The position numbers and the translations under genes were made by a program. This document shows, one piece after another, positions 1-9,115 of a stretch of 38,212 nt of DNA. Origin of the DNA: Saprospiraceae bacterium (GTDB lineage: Bacteria > Bacteroidota > Bacteroidia > Chitinophagales > Saprospiraceae). The first letter of the stretch is position 1; every line of letters begins with the position of its first letter. The notes beneath the pieces were generated by a model. That model was not told where the DNA came from, made no database searches, and worked only from the letters and a program-made list of their open reading frames with translations. The stretch lies in assembly GCA_020630555.1 (NCBI GenBank), contig JAHDBE010000005.1:329-38540 (forward strand), read 5' to 3'.

Positions 1-66
1 TTGCATAGAGCTGGAGCGGATGTGATAATTACATATTTCGCAAAGCACTTTGCACAAAGGGTATAA
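1..66 (+). CDS. hemB: Porphobilinogen synthase (delta-aminolevulinic acid dehydratase), C-terminal end only
   Basis: The first 21 codons, read in frame 1 and ending in TAA at 64-66, give a peptide containing RAGADVIITYFAK. This is the characteristic C-terminal end of HemB, the enzyme that condenses two 5-aminolevulinate molecules to porphobilinogen in haem synthesis. The rest of the gene lies left of the window. It runs toward the ECF sigma gene on the other strand, and the hairpin at 65-88 lies immediately after its stop codon. The assignment rests on a short but highly typical tail. No catalytic residue is visible here. Confidence 0.85.
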   Translation: MHRAGADVIITYFAKHFAQRV

Positions 67-88
67 AAAAAGCGGCACGAAGCCGCTT
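65..88 (-). terminator. Intrinsic terminator between hemB and the ECF sigma gene
   Basis: AAGCGGC at 70-76 pairs perfectly with GCCGCTT at 82-88 around a five-base loop. Read on the minus strand, the stem is followed by seven T residues (65-71). This is a classical Rho-independent terminator for the sigma gene that ends at 115. On the plus strand the tail is less T-rich, so it would be a weaker terminator for hemB. Confidence 0.85.
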
Positions 89-114
89 CCTTAATTGATT
101 TTATGCCATGAACA

Positions 115-696
115 TTACGACAGTAATAGTTCTTTATCACCTACCATTTTACGCATATTAATGAGTGCATAACGCATTCGACCAAGGGCCGTATTAATAC
201 TAACTCTGGTAAGCTGAGAAATTTCTTTAAAACTCATGTCTGCGTAGTGGCGAAGTATCACAACCTCGCGTTGCTCTGGAGGTAACTGATCCACAAGTTT
301 TCTAATTCTTGTTTTCATTTGATTCTTCACAAGAATATCCTCCATGTTATCTTCTTGAGTCTCTAATACATCAAAAATATCAAAGGTCTCAGAGGGTGAT
401 ACTTTCGTACGTCTCTTTCCACGTCTAAAGTTATCCACACACATGTTGTACGAAATCCTTAAAGCCCATTGTAAGAACTTCCCTTCGTGGTTATATTTTC
501 CTTTTCTTAACGTGTCAATAATCTTAATGAACACATCCTGAAAAATGTCATTTGCTTTTTCATGATCCTTCACGAATAAATAGATAGACGTGTAAATTTT
601 CTCTTTGTGGCGGTTGAGAAGAATTTCGAAGGATTTGTCATCACCGTTTAGATATCGGTGGATTAACTCTTGATCTTTTACCATAACTACATCCAT
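115..696 (-). CDS. ECF-type RNA polymerase sigma-70 factor
   Basis: An alternative sigma factor of the extracytoplasmic-function class, which directs RNA polymerase to a small regulon. Region 2 is seen as a helical segment with FLQWALRISYNMCVDNFRR. Region 4 contains LPPEQREVVILRHYADMSF followed by a helix-turn-helix around KEISQLTRVSINTALGRMR. Region 1 is missing, as usual for ECF factors. The reading frame is open to a TTG at 723, but the first ATG is at 696 (MDVVMVKDQEL) and another lies at 684; I prefer 696 (193 residues). No anti-sigma gene lies next to it, so its control cannot be read from context. The stop is 27 bases before a strong terminator. Family assignment is secure; the regulon is unknown. 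Confidence 0.93.
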   Translation of the reverse strand: MDVVMVKDQELIHRYLNGDDKSFEILLNRHKEKIYTSIYLFVKDHEKANDIFQDVFIKIIDTLRKGKYNHEGKFLQWALRISYNMCVDNFRRGKRRTKVSPSETFDIFDVLETQEDNMEDILVKNQMKTRIRKLVDQLPPEQREVVILRHYADMSFKEISQLTRVSINTALGRMRYALINMRKMVGDKELLLS

Positions 697-792
697 AACT
701 AGACCTTTTAAATCGGTTAACAATCTTGTCTTAAAAGTTTTAGAGTAGATGTATTATGCTATAGAGTTAATTTTTAAATGAATAATAAGCTC

Positions 793-800
793 CAAAAATA
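793..800 (-). promoter_or_regulatory. Possible -7 element for the ECF sigma gene
   Basis: Read on the minus strand these bases are TATTTTTG, a perfect match to the Bacteroidota -7 consensus TAnnTTTG, about 100 bases upstream of the sigma start. No good TTTG -33 element lies at the expected distance, so this is only a candidate. The 697-993 gap otherwise holds AT-rich sequence and the uvrA promoter. Confidence 0.35.
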
Positions 801-933
801 GAGGGATTATCTCAAAAAGTAAAGCTTCAACTCTAAAATATGTGATATTAATACTGATTTCAATTTATTAAAAGCCGTTAACATATGTTTAACCGATGGA
901 GTATTCCTTTTAAACATGAGGAAATTTTGATCA

Positions 934-963
934 TTTGTTCATATTTATTGTTATCCATATTTG
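934..963 (+). promoter_or_regulatory. Bacteroidota-type promoter of uvrA
   Basis: TTTG at 934-937 is followed after 18 bases by CATATTTG at 956-963, one mismatch from the -7 consensus TAnnTTTG. Transcription would begin near 970. The in-frame TTG at 961 would then lie inside the promoter, which supports the ATG at 994 as the true uvrA start. Confidence 0.6.
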
Positions 964-993
964 TACGTATTAATTTCACGGCTCAATGACACC

Positions 994-3822
994 ATGGGAA
1001 AAGTAGCCAAAAGAAAATCCAAATCTTCAGAAGTAGATATTAATAAGTTTATCCACATCAAGGGAGCCAGATCCAATAATCTCAAAGACATTGAATTGCT
1101 CCTCCCTAAGAATAAACTTATCGTGGTTACAGGTTTGTCAGGATCTGGGAAGTCCTCATTAATTATGGACACTCTTTATGCAGAAGGGCAAAGAAGGTAT
1201 GTAGAAAGTTTATCGTCCTACGCCCGTCAGTTTCTAAATAGAATGAAGAAACCCGAAGTCGATTTTATAAAAGGGATTTGTCCAGCAATTGCGATCGAAC
1301 AAAAAGTAAATTCCTCAAATGCTAGATCAACTGTAGGTTCATTAACCGAGATTTATGATTTCATGCGATTACTTTTCGCTCGCATCGGTATCACTTATTC
1401 TCCGGTAAGCGGTGATGTTGTCAAAAAACACGAGATATCAGATGTCGTTGACGCCATTAAAAAATTATCTGAAGGGACTAAAGTTCGGTTATTAATACCC
1501 TTACAGAATAAATATGAGCGGACTCTTGGTGAGGATTTAAATTTACTTCAACAAAAGGGATTTACCCGGATTACCTTTAAAAATGAAGTCTTTTTTATTG
1601 AAGATTTTTTAGAGGATCATCCCAAAGAATCCAAGAAGAAAAGTCAAAAAATTGCGAAAGATTACAGAATTCTCATCGATCGTTTTGTAGTCAAAGATGA
1701 GGATGAAAATTGGAAACGTATTGCAGATTCTATTTTGACCTGTTTCCAGGAAAGTGAAGGGCACTGTTACGTAGACATTATTGATGGAAAAGAATTGTAT
1801 TTCAATAATAAATTTGAATTGGACGGTATACAATTCTTGACACCTACGCACCAATTATTTAACTATAATAATCCTTACGGCGCATGTCCGAAATGCGAAG
1901 GATATGGACGAGTCCTCGGAATAGATCCAAACAAAGTAATACCGGATGATGGCATATCTGTTTATGATGGCGCCATTGCCTGTTGGAGAGGGCAAAAAGG
2001 ACAAAACTGGTTGAATAGATTACTAAACTCTGCTCATAATTTTGATTTTCCTGTGCATCGACCTATTAAGGATTTAACACCAGAGCAATACAAAATGCTT
2101 TGGACTGGAAACGAATTCTTCTACGGCATTGATGAGTACTTTAATGAATTAAAAGAAAAGTCATATAAAATTCAAAACCGAGTCATGATGGCTCGATATC
2201 GAGGACGCACCACTTGTAATGAATGTGATGGAGGCCGTTTGAGAAAAGAAGCGCGATATGTCAAGGTTGGAGATAAGGATATCACACAACTTATAAATAT
2301 TCCCATTGATGAGCTGAAGGTGTATTTCCAAAAACTAAAACTTAGTAAACATCATCAAGAAATAGCTAAACGGATTTTACTCGAAATCAACAACCGAATA
2401 GAGGTGATGATGGATGTCGGGTTATCATATCTCACGCTTGATCGACTTTCGTCAACATTATCAGGTGGCGAAACTCAGAGAATTAATTTGACTCGAACAT
2501 TAGGAAGTAACCTGACGAATTCTCTTTATATCCTGGACGAACCAAGCATTGGTCTTCATCCTAAAGACTCAGAAAAATTAGTGTCCGTTCTTTTAAAATT
2601 GCGAGACCTTGGTAACACAGTTGTAGTGGTAGAGCATGAAGAAGATATCATCCGAAACGCAGATTATATTGTTGATGTAGGTCCAAACGCTGGAGTTTAC
2701 GGAGGTGAAATAGTGTATGACGGAACATACAAGAGCTTTTTATCGAAAGCTAAGTCGAGTTTAACTCAAAATTATTTGACCAATATTAAAGAAGTACCTC
2801 TTCCTGAACATCGACGAAGCTCATCAAATAAATTGAAAATTTCAGGAGCCCGCATGCACAACCTTAAAGATGTCGATGTGGAAATTCCTTTAAATGCGCT
2901 TACAGTTATTAGTGGTGTTTCGGGTTCAGGAAAAACCACCCTTGTTAAACATATATTACATCCGGCGATTAAAAACGAATTGGACGATTTTAAAACGGCC
3001 ACCTCGGGTTTCAATGAATTAACAGGAGATATTGGCAGAATAACTCAGGTGGAGATGATAAATCAAAGTCCTATCGGAAGATCCTCACGTTCTAATCCGG
3101 TGACTTACGTCAAAGCTTATGATGGTATTAGAAAATTAATGGCATCACAGCAATCCGCTAAAATTAAAGGACTTCAACCCAAGCACTTCAGTTTTAATGT
3201 AGAAGCGGGTCGATGCGAAACATGCAAAGGAGAAGGGGAGACAACAGTAGAAATGCAATTTCTAGCCGACGTCAAATTAACCTGTGAAGATTGCCATGGT
3301 AAAAGATTTAAGGAAGATGTACTTGATGTCACTTACAAAGACAAAAACATCTTTGATATATTAAACTTGAGTATAGAGGAGTCGCTTGATTTTTTTGAAG
3401 GGCATAGAGATATTACCTCTAAACTTCAACCATTAAATGATGTGGGCCTTGGTTATATTAAACTTGGTCAGAGTTCGTCGACACTCTCAGGAGGTGAAGC
3501 ACAAAGAGTCAAATTAGCAAGCTACTTAGTTAGAGAAAGTAAAACGGAAAAGATCTTTTTCATCTTTGATGAGCCGACGACAGGTCTCCATTTTGATGAT
3601 ATTGTAAAATTGATGGCTGCGTTTAATGCTTTGATAGAAAACGGACATACTGTGGTTATAATCGAACACAATTTAGATGTTATTAAATGTGCGGATTGGT
3701 TGATTGATTTAGGTCCAGTAGGAGGGAAAGAAGGAGGCCATGTTATGTATCAAGGACCAACAAAGGGAATTCTTAAATCTAAGAAATCGGTTACCGCAAA
3801 ATATCTTAAATCAAAGTTGTAA
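994..3822 (+). CDS. uvrA: Excinuclease ABC subunit UvrA
   Basis: The damage-recognition ATPase of nucleotide excision repair. It forms a dimer that loads UvrB on distorted DNA. Both ABC ATPase halves are complete. Walker A motifs are GLSGSGKSS (about 47-55) and GVSGSGKTT (about 641-649). Signature motifs are LSGGETQR (489) and LSGGEAQR (831). Walker B sequences are ILDEPSIGLHP and IFDEPTTGLHF. Cysteine pairs C298/C301 with C408/C411, and C741/C744 with C764/C767, form the zinc modules; the last has the usual 19-residue spacing. Length is 942 residues, normal for the family. The start is the ATG at 994; upstream codons back to a TTG at 961 overlap the likely promoter. A TonB-family gene follows 73 bases downstream on the same strand. 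One TTGACGAAAGTC dodecamer lies antisense inside the gene at 2444-2455. Confidence 0.98.
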   Translation: MGKVAKRKSKSSEVDINKFIHIKGARSNNLKDIELLLPKNKLIVVTGLSGSGKSSLIMDTLYAEGQRRYVESLSSYARQFLNRMKKPEVDFIKGICPAIAIEQKVNSSNARSTVGSLTEIYDFMRLLFARIGITYSPVSGDVVKKHEISDVVDAIKKLSEGTKVRLLIPLQNKYERTLGEDLNLLQQKGFTRITFKNEVFFIEDFLEDHPKESKKKSQKIAKDYRILIDRFVVKDEDENWKRIADSILTCFQESEGHCYVDIIDGKELYFNNKFELDGIQFLTPTHQLFNYNNPYGACPKCEGYGRVLGIDPNKVIPDDGISVYDGAIACWRGQKGQNWLNRLLNSAHNFDFPVHRPIKDLTPEQYKMLWTGNEFFYGIDEYFNELKEKSYKIQNRVMMARYRGRTTCNECDGGRLRKEARYVKVGDKDITQLINIPIDELKVYFQKLKLSKHHQEIAKRILLEINNRIEVMMDVGLSYLTLDRLSSTLSGGETQRINLTRTLGSNLTNSLYILDEPSIGLHPKDSEKLVSVLLKLRDLGNTVVVVEHEEDIIRNADYIVDVGPNAGVYGGEIVYDGTYKSFLSKAKSSLTQNYLTNIKEVPLPEHRRSSSNKLKISGARMHNLKDVDVEIPLNALTVISGVSGSGKTTLVKHILHPAIKNELDDFKTATSGFNELTGDIGRITQVEMINQSPIGRSSRSNPVTYVKAYDGIRKLMASQQSAKIKGLQPKHFSFNVEAGRCETCKGEGETTVEMQFLADVKLTCEDCHGKRFKEDVLDVTYKDKNIFDILNLSIEESLDFFEGHRDITSKLQPLNDVGLGYIKLGQSSSTLSGGEAQRVKLASYLVRESKTEKIFFIFDEPTTGLHFDDIVKLMAAFNALIENGHTVVIIEHNLDVIKCADWLIDLGPVGGKEGGHVMYQGPTKGILKSKKSVTAKYLKSKL
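2444..2455 (-). repeat. Dodecamer repeat TTGACGAAAGTC (antisense inside uvrA)
   Basis: Exact copy of the A/T subtype of the TTGRCGRAAGYC family, read on the minus strand: stem GAC/GTC around a GAAA loop. It lies antisense to the UvrA codons for RLSST, so the protein does not explain its orientation. Confidence 0.7.
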
Positions 3823-3895
3823 CACACCAAAAAAGCTTTCCATTCCATCTGATACATAAGTCGCGACTTGAATTTTTTAATCAAATTATTCAAGT

Positions 3896-4654
3896 ATGTC
3901 ATTTAATGGATTACACAGATGGGATGAGTATCGCCCGGAATGCTTAAAAATAGCCTTGATCTTAGCCTTGGCTTCCACCAATATTATTATTAATCTCACC
4001 ACCGAGTTAAATCTAGATGAAGATTATATTGTCGAACCTATGTATGAAGATCCCTTTGTACAAATTCCACGAACTATCGAGAAAAAAGAGGTCGTTGTTA
4101 AGCCACCCAAAATTGAAAATGCCTCAGAACTCGTCGTTGAAGAGCCTGAATTTTTAGATGAAACTGAGGTGGAACAGAAAGAAGAATCAAACTCTACGAA
4201 TCAAGAAACACACATTGAAGATAATTTTACCAATGAAACATTGGCCCCCGAGCCAGCCCCTAAAATCGAACCGATAATTATTGAAGAAGAAGAGGAGGAG
4301 CTTTTTTTGTTTGCCGAGCATATGCCAGTTTTTGGTGATTGTTTGGATCAACTAGATGATGAGGCTGAAAAACGAAAATGTACTTCTGAATCCCTTCAGA
4401 GATTTGTGTATTCAAAACTTAAATATCCTAAAATTGCCATTGAAAATGGGATTCAAGGTACGGTTGTCGCTGAATTTGTGGTTAGCAAATCAGGTGAGGT
4501 TAAGGACTTGAAAATTATTCGGAAAATAGGTGGTGGATGCGATGAGAGGGTTTATGATATCTTATCGAAGATGCCAATATGGCGACCAGGAAAACAGAAT
4601 GGTAGACCTGTCAATGTGATATATAAGATGCCTGTTAAATTTAAACTCAAATAA
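3896..4654 (+). CDS. TonB-family energy transducer protein
   Basis: A membrane-anchored periplasmic protein of the TonB type, which passes energy from an ExbB/ExbD motor to outer-membrane receptors. The 252-residue protein has one hydrophobic segment at about 17-34. A long acidic and proline-containing linker rich in Glu follows (about 45-140). The C-terminal TonB domain covers about 177-252 and has the typical pattern: AIENGIQGTVVAEFVV, then SGEVKDLKIIRKIGGGCDE, a W-R-P-G-K motif, and a closing VIYKMPVKFKL. The linker is unusually acidic rather than the Pro-Lys-rich type of E. coli TonB, which is common in this phylum. It lies between uvrA and a methylmalonyl-CoA mutase gene with no functional link. 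No exbB or exbD is present. The receptor partner is unknown; the TonB-dependent receptor at 9116 is one candidate. Confidence 0.9.
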   Translation: MSFNGLHRWDEYRPECLKIALILALASTNIIINLTTELNLDEDYIVEPMYEDPFVQIPRTIEKKEVVVKPPKIENASELVVEEPEFLDETEVEQKEESNSTNQETHIEDNFTNETLAPEPAPKIEPIIIEEEEEELFLFAEHMPVFGDCLDQLDDEAEKRKCTSESLQRFVYSKLKYPKIAIENGIQGTVVAEFVVSKSGEVKDLKIIRKIGGGCDERVYDILSKMPIWRPGKQNGRPVNVIYKMPVKFKLK

Positions 4655-4655
4655 A

Positions 4656-4667
4656 TTGGCGAAAGCC
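4656..4667 (+). repeat. Dodecamer repeat TTGGCGAAAGCC just after the tonB-family stop
   Basis: Exact copy of the G/C subtype. It begins two bases after the stop codon of the TonB-family gene. With the next base it forms TGGC/GCCA around GAAA. No T-run follows, so it is not a standard terminator. Confidence 0.75.
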
Positions 4668-4721
4668 AGGAAGATCATATTGAAACATTAAGAAACTTTT
4701 GAATTCTTCTATTTTTACAAT

Positions 4722-6797
4722 ATGAGTGACGATCGTTTAAATGATACCGCAGAGGGTATTAGCTTAAAGTCTAAATATTCTAAGGACGATATTGAAAAAG
4801 CAGAGCATCTAGGTTTTGTTTCAGGGATTCCTCCGTTTTTAAGGGGGCCATACTCGACTATGTACATGTCTCGGCCATGGACGATTCGACAATATGCTGG
4901 ATTTAGTACTGCCGAAGAAAGCAATGCCTTTTATAAGAGAAATTTAAAGGCAGGTCAGAAGGGGCTATCAGTAGCATTTGATTTGGCTACACATAGAGGG
5001 TATGATTCCGACCATCCAAGGGTAAGCGGGGATGTCGGTATGGCGGGAGTCGCCATTGACTCTGTAGAAGATATGAAAATATTATTTGATGAAATCCCTC
5101 TGGACAAGATGTCCGTTTCAATGACCATGAATGGAGCGGTGATTCCAATTATGGCCTTTTACATAGTTGCCGCAGAGGAGCAGGGAGTCGATCCGAAAGA
5201 TTTAAGCGGGACCATACAAAATGATATACTTAAGGAGTTTATGGTGCGGAATACTTACATATATCCACCGGCACCATCCATGAGGATCATCTCTGATATT
5301 TTTGAATACACGGCTAATAAGATGCCTCGATTTAATTCTATCAGTATAAGCGGTTACCATATGCACGAAGCTGGGGCTCCAGCAGATTTAGAATTGGCTT
5401 ATACTTTAGCGGATGGATTAGAATATATTCGTGCAGGCGTAAAAGCCGGTTTAGACGTGGATGCGTTTGTCCCAAGGTTTTCATTTTTTTGGGGGATTGG
5501 GATGAATTTTTTTATGGAAATTGCCAAGATGAGGGCAGGTAGGATCTTATGGGCAAAACTGGTCAAACAGTTTAATCCTAAAAATCCAAAGGCTATGGCA
5601 CTTCGAACACATTGCCAAACATCAGGTTATAGTTTAACTGCTCAAGATCCATATAATAATGTGGCTAGAACTGCGATTGAGGCGCTTGCCGCGGTCTGTG
5701 GTGGAACACAATCCTTGCATACAAACTCATTAGATGAGGCCTTAGCATTGCCTACTGATTATTCTGCGAGAATAGCTAGAGAGACTCAAAAGTATATACA
5801 GGCAGAATCTAAAATAACAGAGTGTGTAGATCCTTTCGGCGGTTCCTTTTATGTAGAATCTCTTACACATGATTTAGTCCAAAAAGCATGGGCACACATA
5901 ATGGAAATAGAGGACCTTGGTGGGATGAGTAATGCGATTGAAAAAGGTGTGCCTAAGATGCGCATAGAAGAAGCTGCCGCAAAAAAGCAAGCTCGAATAG
6001 ATAGCGGCCAAGAAAAAATTGTAGGCGTGAATTATTATTCGAAAGCCATGGATGATAATCTTGAGGTATTGGAAGTGGATAATAATCAAGTGAGGGAAGG
6101 ACAGATTCAGAGACTCAAGCAAATTAAATCTACTAGAAATGAAGAAAAGGTCTATGAAGCTTTAAGACAAATAGAAGAATGTGCTTCTTCTGGATTAGCT
6201 AATCTATTAGAAATGGCTGTTAATGCAGCAAGAGAACGAGCTACCTTAGGCGAAATATCTTTAGCGATGGAAAAAGAGTTTGGAAGATTTGTGGCGAATA
6301 ATACTTTAATTAGTGGTGTGTATTCACGAGAGATAAAAATGGATGATAAATTTAAATTAGCTCAAAGCCTCTCTGATCAATTTGCAGAAAAAGCAGGAAG
6401 ACGACCTAGAATAATGATTGCTAAGTTAGGTCAGGATGGACATGATAGGGGTGCTAAAATAATAGCGACAAGTTTCGCGGATTTAGGTTTTGATGTCGAT
6501 GTGGGACCTTTATTTCAAACCCCTGAAGAGGCGGCGAAGCAAGCAGCGGAAAACGATGTGCACATACTTGGTATATCTTCTTTAGCTGCAGGGCACAAGA
6601 CATTGGTCCCTCAAACGATAGATGCATTAAAATCCTTAAATAGACAAAACATAATGGTAATCGTGGGAGGGGTAGTGCCCCCCCAAGATTACGATTTCTT
6701 ATTTGATAGTGGGGTAGCGGCTGTGTTTGGGCCGGGAACCATTATATCAGATGCAGCGTCTGAGATCTTAAAAATAATGCTCGACGCTTTTAATTAA
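4722..6797 (+). CDS. scpA: Methylmalonyl-CoA mutase, large (catalytic) subunit
   Basis: A coenzyme B12-dependent enzyme that interconverts methylmalonyl-CoA and succinyl-CoA, linking propionate and branched-chain catabolism to the citrate cycle. The 691-residue protein has the N-terminal TIM-barrel mutase domain, with [53 protein letters not shown] and [15 protein letters not shown]. The C-terminal cobalamin domain has the base-off motif GQDGHDRG, with the cobalt-ligating histidine near residue 574, followed by a GG-containing nucleotide loop (IVGGVVPP). No small-subunit gene and no epimerase lies beside it, so its partner must be elsewhere, or it acts as a homodimer. Its TAA shares the TTAA at 6794-6797 with the stop of the convergent gene. 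The alternative, a different acyl-CoA mutase, is less likely given the motif match along the full length. Confidence 0.96.
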   Translation: MSDDRLNDTAEGISLKSKYSKDDIEKAEHLGFVSGIPPFLRGPYSTMYMSRPWTIRQYAGFSTAEESNAFYKRNLKAGQKGLSVAFDLATHRGYDSDHPRVSGDVGMAGVAIDSVEDMKILFDEIPLDKMSVSMTMNGAVIPIMAFYIVAAEEQGVDPKDLSGTIQNDILKEFMVRNTYIYPPAPSMRIISDIFEYTANKMPRFNSISISGYHMHEAGAPADLELAYTLADGLEYIRAGVKAGLDVDAFVPRFSFFWGIGMNFFMEIAKMRAGRILWAKLVKQFNPKNPKAMALRTHCQTSGYSLTAQDPYNNVARTAIEALAAVCGGTQSLHTNSLDEALALPTDYSARIARETQKYIQAESKITECVDPFGGSFYVESLTHDLVQKAWAHIMEIEDLGGMSNAIEKGVPKMRIEEAAAKKQARIDSGQEKIVGVNYYSKAMDDNLEVLEVDNNQVREGQIQRLKQIKSTRNEEKVYEALRQIEECASSGLANLLEMAVNAARERATLGEISLAMEKEFGRFVANNTLISGVYSREIKMDDKFKLAQSLSDQFAEKAGRRPRIMIAKLGQDGHDRGAKIIATSFADLGFDVDVGPLFQTPEEAAKQAAENDVHILGISSLAAGHKTLVPQTIDALKSLNRQNIMVIVGGVVPPQDYDFLFDSGVAAVFGPGTIISDAASEILKIMLDAFN

Positions 6798-7687
6798 AGC
6801 TTGACGATTTCTTGAGTATTTACTGTACCATCCTGGAATCTTAAACGCAGGTAGTATGTACCACTTGGTAAACTTGACACGTCCAATCTTTCTGTTGGGT
6901 TATTAAACACATTTAGAATCTGTCCTCGATTGTTCATAACTTCTAGTCCTGTAATATTTGAAGGAATAAGTACATAACTATCAGCGGGGTTCGGAAATAG
7001 ATAAGCTCCATGTGTTTCTCCCTCTAAAGTGACTCTAATGACTTCGCTGAATCCATAGTTTCCGTCGTAATCATATTGTTTAATTCTGTAGTAATAGCTT
7101 TTTAAATTTAAAGCACTATTGTCTATGTAGGTATACGACTGTAATGATTCACTAAATCCATTACCTGATACTTCACCAATTGTTTTAAAATTGGAAAGCT
7201 CAGTACTTCTTTGTATTTCGAATCTTTCGTTATTGACTTCCGTCAATGTTTCCCATGTTAAATGCACTGAACCATTTCTTTCAACACCTTGAAATTTTCC
7301 AAAATCTACAGGTAACATCGCGGGAAGTGACATAACCTGAGCACACATGTTTCCTCCGCCATTAGGAGCTGACCAAGAGTTTACAAAAAACTGCACAGCA
7401 TCAGAACAAGAGGTTGTCGAACACACTGTCACCGAACCTAGATTATTCGTATTTGATATAGAAGACATAAAATCTAGTACACCATTTACATAATAACCAT
7501 ATTGCCATGAAGCATTTCCATTCGAAAACGTTACTGTAATATCCGAACATACAGTCATGATATTGTCTGAACAATCGGAATCCGTGAAATACGGAAAACC
7601 AATGTTAATATCAAAATTAGAACATTGGGAATAACTAAAATTGGAAAATGCCAACGTAAATCCCAGAACAAATAAAGCCTTTTTCAT
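6794..7687 (-). CDS. Secreted protein with T9SS type A sorting domain, function unknown
   Basis: Begins with a clear signal peptide ([16 protein letters not shown], cleavage likely after FSYS-Q). I therefore place the start at the ATG ending at 7687, not at an upstream in-frame codon. The mature N-terminal part is rich in Cys, Ser and Asn with no family I recognise. A middle segment, [18 protein letters not shown], through [19 protein letters not shown], is the fibronectin-like module common in Bacteroidota extracellular proteins. The last 69 residues start [11 protein letters not shown] and end [16 protein letters not shown] and TQEIVKL. This is a type A sorting domain, predicting export by the type IX system and surface attachment or release. 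It lies downstream of the PqiA-like gene on the same strand with a 52-base gap. Its stop overlaps the mutase stop by four bases. Function is not assignable. Confidence 0.85.
   Translation of the reverse strand: MKKALFVLGFTLAFSNFSYSQCSNFDINIGFPYFTDSDCSDNIMTVCSDITVTFSNGNASWQYGYYVNGVLDFMSSISNTNNLGSVTVCSTTSCSDAVQFFVNSWSAPNGGGNMCAQVMSLPAMLPVDFGKFQGVERNGSVHLTWETLTEVNNERFEIQRSTELSNFKTIGEVSGNGFSESLQSYTYIDNSALNLKSYYYRIKQYDYDGNYGFSEVIRVTLEGETHGAYLFPNPADSYVLIPSNITGLEVMNNRGQILNVFNNPTERLDVSSLPSGTYYLRLRFQDGTVNTQEIVKL
7235..7246 (-). repeat. Dodecamer variant TTGACGGAAGTC (GGAA loop)
   Basis: Member of TTGRCGRAAGYC with a GGAA loop. It is read in the sense direction of the T9SS protein gene and encodes LTEV in a fibronectin-like segment where the protein motif TEVNNERF is itself common. 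This copy could be due to coding constraint. Confidence 0.45.
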
Positions 7688-7739
7688 AGGGGTATTGGTT
7701 TTTAAGCAGGTGTAGACCAAAAACCATACCATTCATATG

Positions 7740-9029
7740 TTAATTTTCTTTAATATGCATTTTGTTAATAATAATGCTCGTAATTATGGACAAAACACAA
7801 TAGGAGGTAAAAAAGAGTGCTCCAGGGGAGAGTTTACTGTAATTAATTGTTTCTACACTGTATCCATCACCCCCACCAATTTCACCTAATTGTGAGGTAA
7901 CTATACCGTAAAAACCAATGTAAGCCATAAAGATCGCTACCACGAAAACATCTGCCATGCTCCATTTTCCAAGATAGAATATGACATTTTGTGCCAGTTT
8001 ACTGTTCCGTATTTTATCCATGTACAAAAACAAAGTGGATAAAATCAATTTAAAAAACGGAAATACGATAGAAAACATTAGGATCAGAAATCCGACGATC
8101 TTTAAATCAATTCCAGATCCTTGAAGTAAAGTATGCGTCACATCAAGAATTGATTTACTTTGAAAGTATAAGACCTGTTCATCAAAGTTCACATCATTGC
8201 CCATGACATTGAATGAGAAATTATCTAGTCTGGCGTCAATATCTATCATTGGCAGTGTTACTCCTAGAACAAGCATAACAATAGAAATCAAAGTAAACCC
8301 AACAACCAAAGATCGTTTACCAATGACTTTAAAGAATAAGCCCCATAGAATCGCGAGACTTAAAAGCAGGCCGTAAATCCATTTTAAAGTATTGGTGATC
8401 TCTTTTTGAATTTGCGCTATTTTAGGGATTATGTAATCTGAACTTTCCGCAGCATTACTCGAGCCATATTTTTCATAGATAACTTGACGCGGATCAGTTA
8501 GGTCTCGACTTTCCATGCCGTCGAATAAAAGACTATTGAGTTCTTCCTCTAAGAATCCTTTTATTGTCGGTTCGTTTCGTTTTAATTCTTTGGCTAATTC
8601 ACGTGCGATGGCAGGAATTTTTGATTTTAAATCCATGTTAGCGACAAAACCATGCACGTTGTCTTCGATCAGCCTGAGAAACATCTTATTGATTTTTGAA
8701 GATTTTCCGGCTTCCACCAATAACATATCCACTAATTTTCCTGAGACGATATATTCTTTATGGAGCGCTCTAAGATATCCTTGAAGTTGGATATCCAGTT
8801 GATCATAGATTTCAGGATTAATTTTAAACTCTTGAATTTTTCCAGAGAAAATATCAAGTGCTTTGTCTTTCCACAGTTCGACATTGAAAAGACCGTAATT
8901 TATCCTATTAATCTCTGCAAAATCCTCTTTTAAAATGGTTTGTTCTTTTTGCAAAGAATGCAAATGCCATCCTTTACTAACACAAAACCCTAATACAATG
9001 ACGAATATTATCCAAGCACCAATGCGCAT
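7740..9029 (-). CDS. PqiA-like integral membrane protein with N-terminal extracytoplasmic extension
   Basis: The C-terminal half (about 215-425) resembles the paraquat-inducible protein A domain (PF04403). Hydrophobic segments lie near 216-234, 242-262, 312-336, 355-380 and 402-421, with LPMIDI, FPFFKLILSTLFLY and LGKWSMADVFVVAIFMAYIGF. The last is the strongest family signature. PqiA-type proteins act with MCE proteins in transport between inner and outer membrane in Proteobacteria. The N-terminal half is different: one hydrophobic segment (4-20), then about 190 mostly helical, charged residues without a recognised domain, which probably face the periplasm. No MCE-domain gene is nearby. It starts divergently from the TonB-dependent receptor, with 86 bases between them. 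The domain call is fairly safe; the role is unknown. Confidence 0.75.
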   Translation of the reverse strand: MRIGAWIIFVIVLGFCVSKGWHLHSLQKEQTILKEDFAEINRINYGLFNVELWKDKALDIFSGKIQEFKINPEIYDQLDIQLQGYLRALHKEYIVSGKLVDMLLVEAGKSSKINKMFLRLIEDNVHGFVANMDLKSKIPAIARELAKELKRNEPTIKGFLEEELNSLLFDGMESRDLTDPRQVIYEKYGSSNAAESSDYIIPKIAQIQKEITNTLKWIYGLLLSLAILWGLFFKVIGKRSLVVGFTLISIVMLVLGVTLPMIDIDARLDNFSFNVMGNDVNFDEQVLYFQSKSILDVTHTLLQGSGIDLKIVGFLILMFSIVFPFFKLILSTLFLYMDKIRNSKLAQNVIFYLGKWSMADVFVVAIFMAYIGFYGIVTSQLGEIGGGDGYSVETINYSKLSPGALFFTSYCVLSIITSIIINKMHIKEN

Positions 9030-9115
9030 AATTTTAGCTATTGTCTTCTCTTACAACGTAGAATGATTAAAATAGTAACAAAAGATAGTCATATTAGTGT
9101 GATAATATGTAATTC

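Noticed and set aside
40-53. Inverted repeat GCAAAG-CA-CTTTGC at the end of hemB
   Set aside because: It lies in the coding sequence for the typical HemB tail and has only a two-base loop.
3858-3869. Perfect 12-base palindrome AAGTCGCGACTT between uvrA and the TonB-family gene, followed by a T-rich stretch
   Set aside because: With no unpaired loop it is a poor terminator hairpin, and a single 12-base palindrome is expected several times by chance in a window of this size.
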